Positions 49,301 to 50,789 of a stretch of 50,789 nt of DNA are shown piece after piece. Positions within the stretch are counted from its first letter, which is position 1, and the number at the start of each line of letters is the position of its first letter. The notes under the pieces were generated by a model that saw only the letters and a list, made by a program, of their open reading frames with translations, was not told the DNA's origin and searched no databases. The stretch comes from an uncultured Lachnospiraceae bacterium (lineage in GTDB: Bacteria; Bacillota; Clostridia; Lachnospirales; Lachnospiraceae), in assembly GCA_947176065.1 (NCBI GenBank), contig CAMWPB010000033.1, positions 1-50,789 of the forward strand, in the 5' to 3' direction. The position numbers and the translations under genes were made by a program.

Positions 49301-50683
49301 GCTGATGACAAGCTCTTTTCCCACCTGATAATTGTCAAGCATAGCAAATCCTTTTTCAGAAGTTGTAAATTGCTTTTGATTATAAAAAAGCGTTGCATCC
49401 TTTATCGGCTTTCCATCTGCATCCACTACTTTAATTAACGGCCCTGCGGCCTCGTCTATAAAAATTGCCGTGGAATCTGGGGCATCGGGGTCAGTTATAC
49501 CAATTATTGACATAATTTTTACAGGCTCAGAACGATTTACCTCAGTTCCGTCTCCTAATTGACCATATTTATTATCTCCCCACATCCAAAGACTTCCATC
49601 TTTTTTAACTACTGCACTATGTAAACTACCAAGTGATACTGCTTTTATATTTTCCATTATTTTGATAGGACTGAAATTATCTATCACAGTTCCATTACCT
49701 AATTGTCCATAATTATTGTTTCCCCACATCCATAAGCTATTATCTTCTTTTATTACTGCTCTATAATATTTAACTCCTTTCGATGATATAATATCATTAT
49801 ATGTATATATATTAAGAGAAACTGCTTTCACATCCTTCATAATTTCTTTTGGCTCATTATCGTTTCCATTTTCCGACATTCCCCACGTCCAAAGACTTCC
49901 ATCTTTTTTTATTGCTGCACCGCTAAATCCTTTTAATGAAACTGACTTAACTTCATGCATAATACTTTTTGGCAACGCACGATTTACCGAAATATCATAT
50001 CCTAAACTACCACCACGAGGTTCTCCGAATGTCCATAAACTTCCATCTGTCTTAATTACCGCACTGCAACTATATCCCAAAGAAATTGATTCTATATCTT
50101 TCATAATTTCTTTTGGTATTGAAGTAGAACTTCCATCAAAACCTAATTGCCATGAATCGTTATTCCCCCACGTCCAAAGACTTCCATCTATCTTAATAGC
50201 AGCGCTATGATTACATCCAAGCGCTACCGATTTAACATTTTCCATAATCTTAATAGGAGTTGCATTTGCTTCATATCTTGTTTCCTCCCCATTTCCTAAC
50301 TGGCCATAATAATTAATTCCCCACATCCAAAGACTTCCATCTTCCTTTATTGCTGCGCTATACGCTGTTCCAAGCGCTACCGATTTAACATTTTCCATCA
50401 CTTTCACCGGATTAGAACGATTTGTAGTAGTGCCGTCTCCTAATTGTCCATAATTGTTGTTTCCCCACATCCAAAGACTTCCATCAGCTTTAACAACAGC
50501 ACTATGATTATCTCCAAGCGCTACTATTCCGTCTCCATCTACCATAATATTTTCCGTCTCAGCCGCCTGCGCTCTAATTGCCCACACATCCGCATGACTC
50601 CCCACCATACCAAAAAACAGGGACACAACCAATGCCCCTGCCATTCCTTTACTAAAAAATCTCTTTTTTCTTCCCGTTCCCAT
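43316..50683 (-). CDS. Giant secreted RCC1-propeller protein with C-terminal beta-repeat array
   Basis: The 2455-residue protein starts after AGGGAGGA (ATG 50683) with a signal peptide: RKKR, then a hydrophobic stretch MAGALVVSLFFGMVG, ending near RAQAAE. Residues about 53-393 hold seven RCC1 repeats (DGSLWMWGNNNYGQLGDG type), forming a beta-propeller. A carboxypeptidase-regulatory-like domain follows (about 405-490). Then come further beta-rich regions, a Glu/Pro/Ser stretch with VSENT/VSDNT/VSGNT units (about 1098-1232), a CARDB-like region (about 1464-1646), an InlB-like repeat (YADYGTRISFPENPVKEGKHFIGWY, about 1648-1716) and nine MBG-like repeats of 70-90 residues (YTGKALKP...DYxVSYxNNxxxGxAxVTVxGxGNYxG). 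There is no LPXTG or other sorting signal. Confidence 0.85.
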   Translation of the reverse strand: MGTGRKKRFFSKGMAGALVVSLFFGMVGSHADVWAIRAQAAETENIMVDGDGIVALGDNHSAVVKADGSLWMWGNNNYGQLGDGTTTNRSNPVKVMENVKSVALGTAYSAAIKEDGSLWMWGINYYGQLGNGEETRYEANATPIKIMENVKSVALGCNHSAAIKIDGSLWTWGNNDSWQLGFDGSSTSIPKEIMKDIESISLGYSCSAVIKTDGSLWTFGEPRGGSLGYDISVNRALPKSIMHEVKSVSLKGFSGAAIKKDGSLWTWGMSENGNDNEPKEIMKDVKAVSLNIYTYNDIISSKGVKYYRAVIKEDNSLWMWGNNNYGQLGNGTVIDNFSPIKIMENIKAVSLGSLHSAVVKKDGSLWMWGDNKYGQLGDGTEVNRSEPVKIMSIIGITDPDAPDSTAIFIDEAAGPLIKVVDADGKPIKDATLFYNQKQFTTSEKGFAMLDNYQVGKELVISKANYVTKTVSQFTKSQTGMTTYALAKTKEAGTPETGKGGLDKLANLTDGIYLIKDEETIDLLTEEAQINTYYKKSLNVKFDIICKSHEKYDQYTLYSDDKKIASNSTGNFSNLQLRNFSVDKPVSIGFQDGNKQEIRKNLNLHVVNISPPVDQLYLGKDGLKITIPDNIPIIGGENLQVELDDLPAECCFKSDGTVEIGINIDKFMKDKGMEFHEIFPQLKKLNSGNVSSFLGKSYQEYSKSSAIKPDFTIIGYLESNVGKDNPLYLQGKLFVEFSLEYAHENQLSLGPVPVVVEISIEGKVNADGSIKWSAVEGLGGSVGVGGGIELGVYGGVGIAKLASGGIYGSGEFGLHYVILPEDSRGLDEVYIDGEIGLEGKVFGQSYKCSLINGKWYIISNGVISRMSADQKGWEGVSITDYDAYSHNVRDYLTAEGSMPEWTPDNEPYTNGSIDETVLQNAVCLDTVPQVIRMENTVMLFYLTDAGTVRNAANRSILVYSLWNETEEEWEEPKAVLDDGTADYSPDFYTDGEKIYVVWQDAKESLADNLSLEETALQMTLHAAVYDAEQKQFVDLGVILSENDLFQQKPQIVADDNGVSVYWYENAQDNVLGLSGSNRIYRASLTDQRALTEGIQVMNFSGEEETEDTNEEESNEESPEVEESVSENTVSAFRKFVALTEEIPVQEILTIEESVSENTTPEDNPEGEENDAPPVNPGEENGEENKEPEEKEPAEKEPSDKEDVIPEKPEETVSDNTLSEETVSGNTISENTIQVDTYGMARQTDQPWAVTFLQEERNCIFSADAGRMNEKTGYAFAAGTMDQSYNVEESKVVFLEQGQSQERVLKSGTAEKVEFSPVYADETLTWFEAGDIRYIDGDGSTAALFGENRIPSWSYTLLSDGSNPEVFFPVNAGGKANLYRIGRENEEFFPSLQVTDQDDYIQYADGFINGNQTILVYNKMEVNDELEEINNSLCTGKIAHSYYDIAMHSAGSMILYNEETGEDELKIAALLYNNGTVKAENLNLALCGPDGSVLKTVPIDTALEPGEEKDVSVVFPMDLITQETEYMVFLSGAEEANRDNNSVTLTLGSASLHVEAKTISVADTRTIQAGIRNTGVTACGGTVSVRDSVTGKEYCSGTFEPIEKGKTAIVEAELSPSVFKEKAELALEVIVIPDQEKVDTVRDFVVVYAPSYEVNFVTDTGITTVYADYGTRISFPENPVKEGKHFIGWYDAENPSAGTFYTEETPITKDLTLYACFADEERAQIPLSECSVSSIPMQYYTGGQLKPKVTVKWGSEVLKADKDYKVTYQNNKEQGEATAIITAVTGNGKRFTGSIERKFSIMYPTSKVSVKAIPAVNFTGEAHTPEPIVTYQKKTLVKGKDYTVSYFNNRNAGTAGVTITGKGKFSGEKKMTFQIRGTAISGMKFDKIPDVTYNGKNTRPIVTVRTKDGKTQLMPGSDYRLVYENTINKGTATVTVIGNGNYTGMKKLTYRVVAKPLVESMVSVEQPSMASAAASLVVAPEKAEYIYTGKPIKPVLTVTDEAAGDTALVLNKDYTVSYRKNKAVGEAQITVKGKGNYSGTLKIPFTIKPVNLAEAETEGTIDVRVNDIAYTGKALKPAVQVYETVNGKDRKLSGSAYTLSYTNNMEKGTGTVTVTGKEKSGYTGTVTANFRIVDKAKLLSASSIKIDAISAQTFTGSAVEPALHIVDKSDKNKEVTLEKGMHYEVTYRNNVNAGKATVTVRGIGNYAGSRDVTFKINKCAIADKDVLGTGFTVENPANMKYTGYALKPNVVIKDKGTTLAQGKDYKLSYKNNTKIGTASVTVQGIGNYSGSYKAISFQITAWDYNTLTAEMEDQIYTGKALKPQVKFYMTGENGREEILLKPNTAAKIAYKDNKNAGTATAVITGKGELDKITPITVTFEIEQADLSVAVVSRIPNQTLRGTAVKPVPKVKVGKNSLKAGRDFTVSYLRNGVKGEATVIIRGIGNYTGECRKTFIVQ

Positions 50684-50771
50684 ATGACGCTTATCCTCCC
50701 TCATAAGATAAAACTTTGTAATCTATTTTAAACGGTAAGGGTCAAATCCGACGCCCACCTATAAAATTAAG

Positions 50772-50789
50772 CGCCGTTTAGTTGCGGCG
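50772..50789 (-). terminator. Stem-loop at the window edge
   Basis: CGCCG (50772-50776) pairs with CGGCG (50785-50789); on the minus strand GCTTAATTTT follows. It is probably the terminator of a gene upstream of the giant gene, outside the window. The stem may continue past the edge. Confidence 0.4.

Noticed and set aside
1..50789. Prophage or transposon in the window
   Set aside because: No integrase, transposase, terminase, portal or attachment-site duplication was recognised; PBECR and DUF3990 genes alone are not enough.

Overview
The window looks like chromosome from a low-to-middle GC Gram-positive anaerobe of the Clostridia, most likely Lachnospiraceae. This rests on the gene families present (TIGR03905 TSCPD, CD3324, DUF4358 next to MBOAT, DUF2975-XRE-DUF4173, B12-binding radical SAM with a DUF4080-like tail, SVSENT-type low-complexity surface protein), on strong AGGAGG ribosome binding sites and on sigma-A type promoters. 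No rRNA, tRNA, CRISPR array, integrase or transposase was recognised.

Layout. 1-620: the end of a PBECR-like nuclease gene whose 3' end carries a strong promoter for a short structured RNA with its own terminator. 617-4841: a MATE exporter coupled to a kinase-fold gene, a divergent AraC regulator, an XRE regulator and a metallo-beta-lactamase-fold hydrolase. 5034-7770: a housekeeping operon (TSCPD protein, murG, pgi). 7966-8904: two small proteins of unknown function. 8998-17974: a seven-gene minus-strand operon that looks like biosynthesis of a surface glycan or other sugar-phosphate polymer. It encodes a class II aldolase, a tandem nucleotidyltransferase, a GT-C transferase fused to a uridine-kinase-like domain, a HAD phosphatase, a GT2, a very small GDPD-like protein and a GT39-like transferase. 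18179-19299: a DUF3990 protein with an overlapping partner, a candidate toxin-antitoxin pair.

19296-25351: a MarR/flavodoxin pair with a clear operator, an alpha/beta hydrolase, a LysR regulator divergent from a second MATE exporter, a GNAT and a Schlafen-type AlbA_2 ATP-binding regulator. 25673-29354: an O-acetylation module (DUF4358 lipoprotein, MBOAT, SGNH protein). 29374-34350: a radical SAM enzyme, a DUF2087 regulator operon with exoA, MgtC and one unknown gene. 34636-37871: a LytTR/GHKL two-component system and a FlxA-like protein. 38100-40486: a DUF2975/XRE/DUF4173 operon. 40611-43155: a nucleotidyltransferase, a GNAT, a CD3324 protein and a possible 21-residue peptide gene. 43316-50683: a 2455-residue secreted protein with an N-terminal RCC1 propeller and nine C-terminal beta-repeat units.

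The most unusual items are the promoter-RNA-terminator unit beside the PBECR gene, the glycan operon with its fusion enzymes, the DUF3990 pair, and two structured intergenic elements (28103-28277 and 38549-38697). These two have unrelated sequences but the same layout: a long hairpin, two small hairpins, and a direct repeat about 115 bp away next to the following gene. Everything here was read by eye; no database search was run, so family names are recognition calls.
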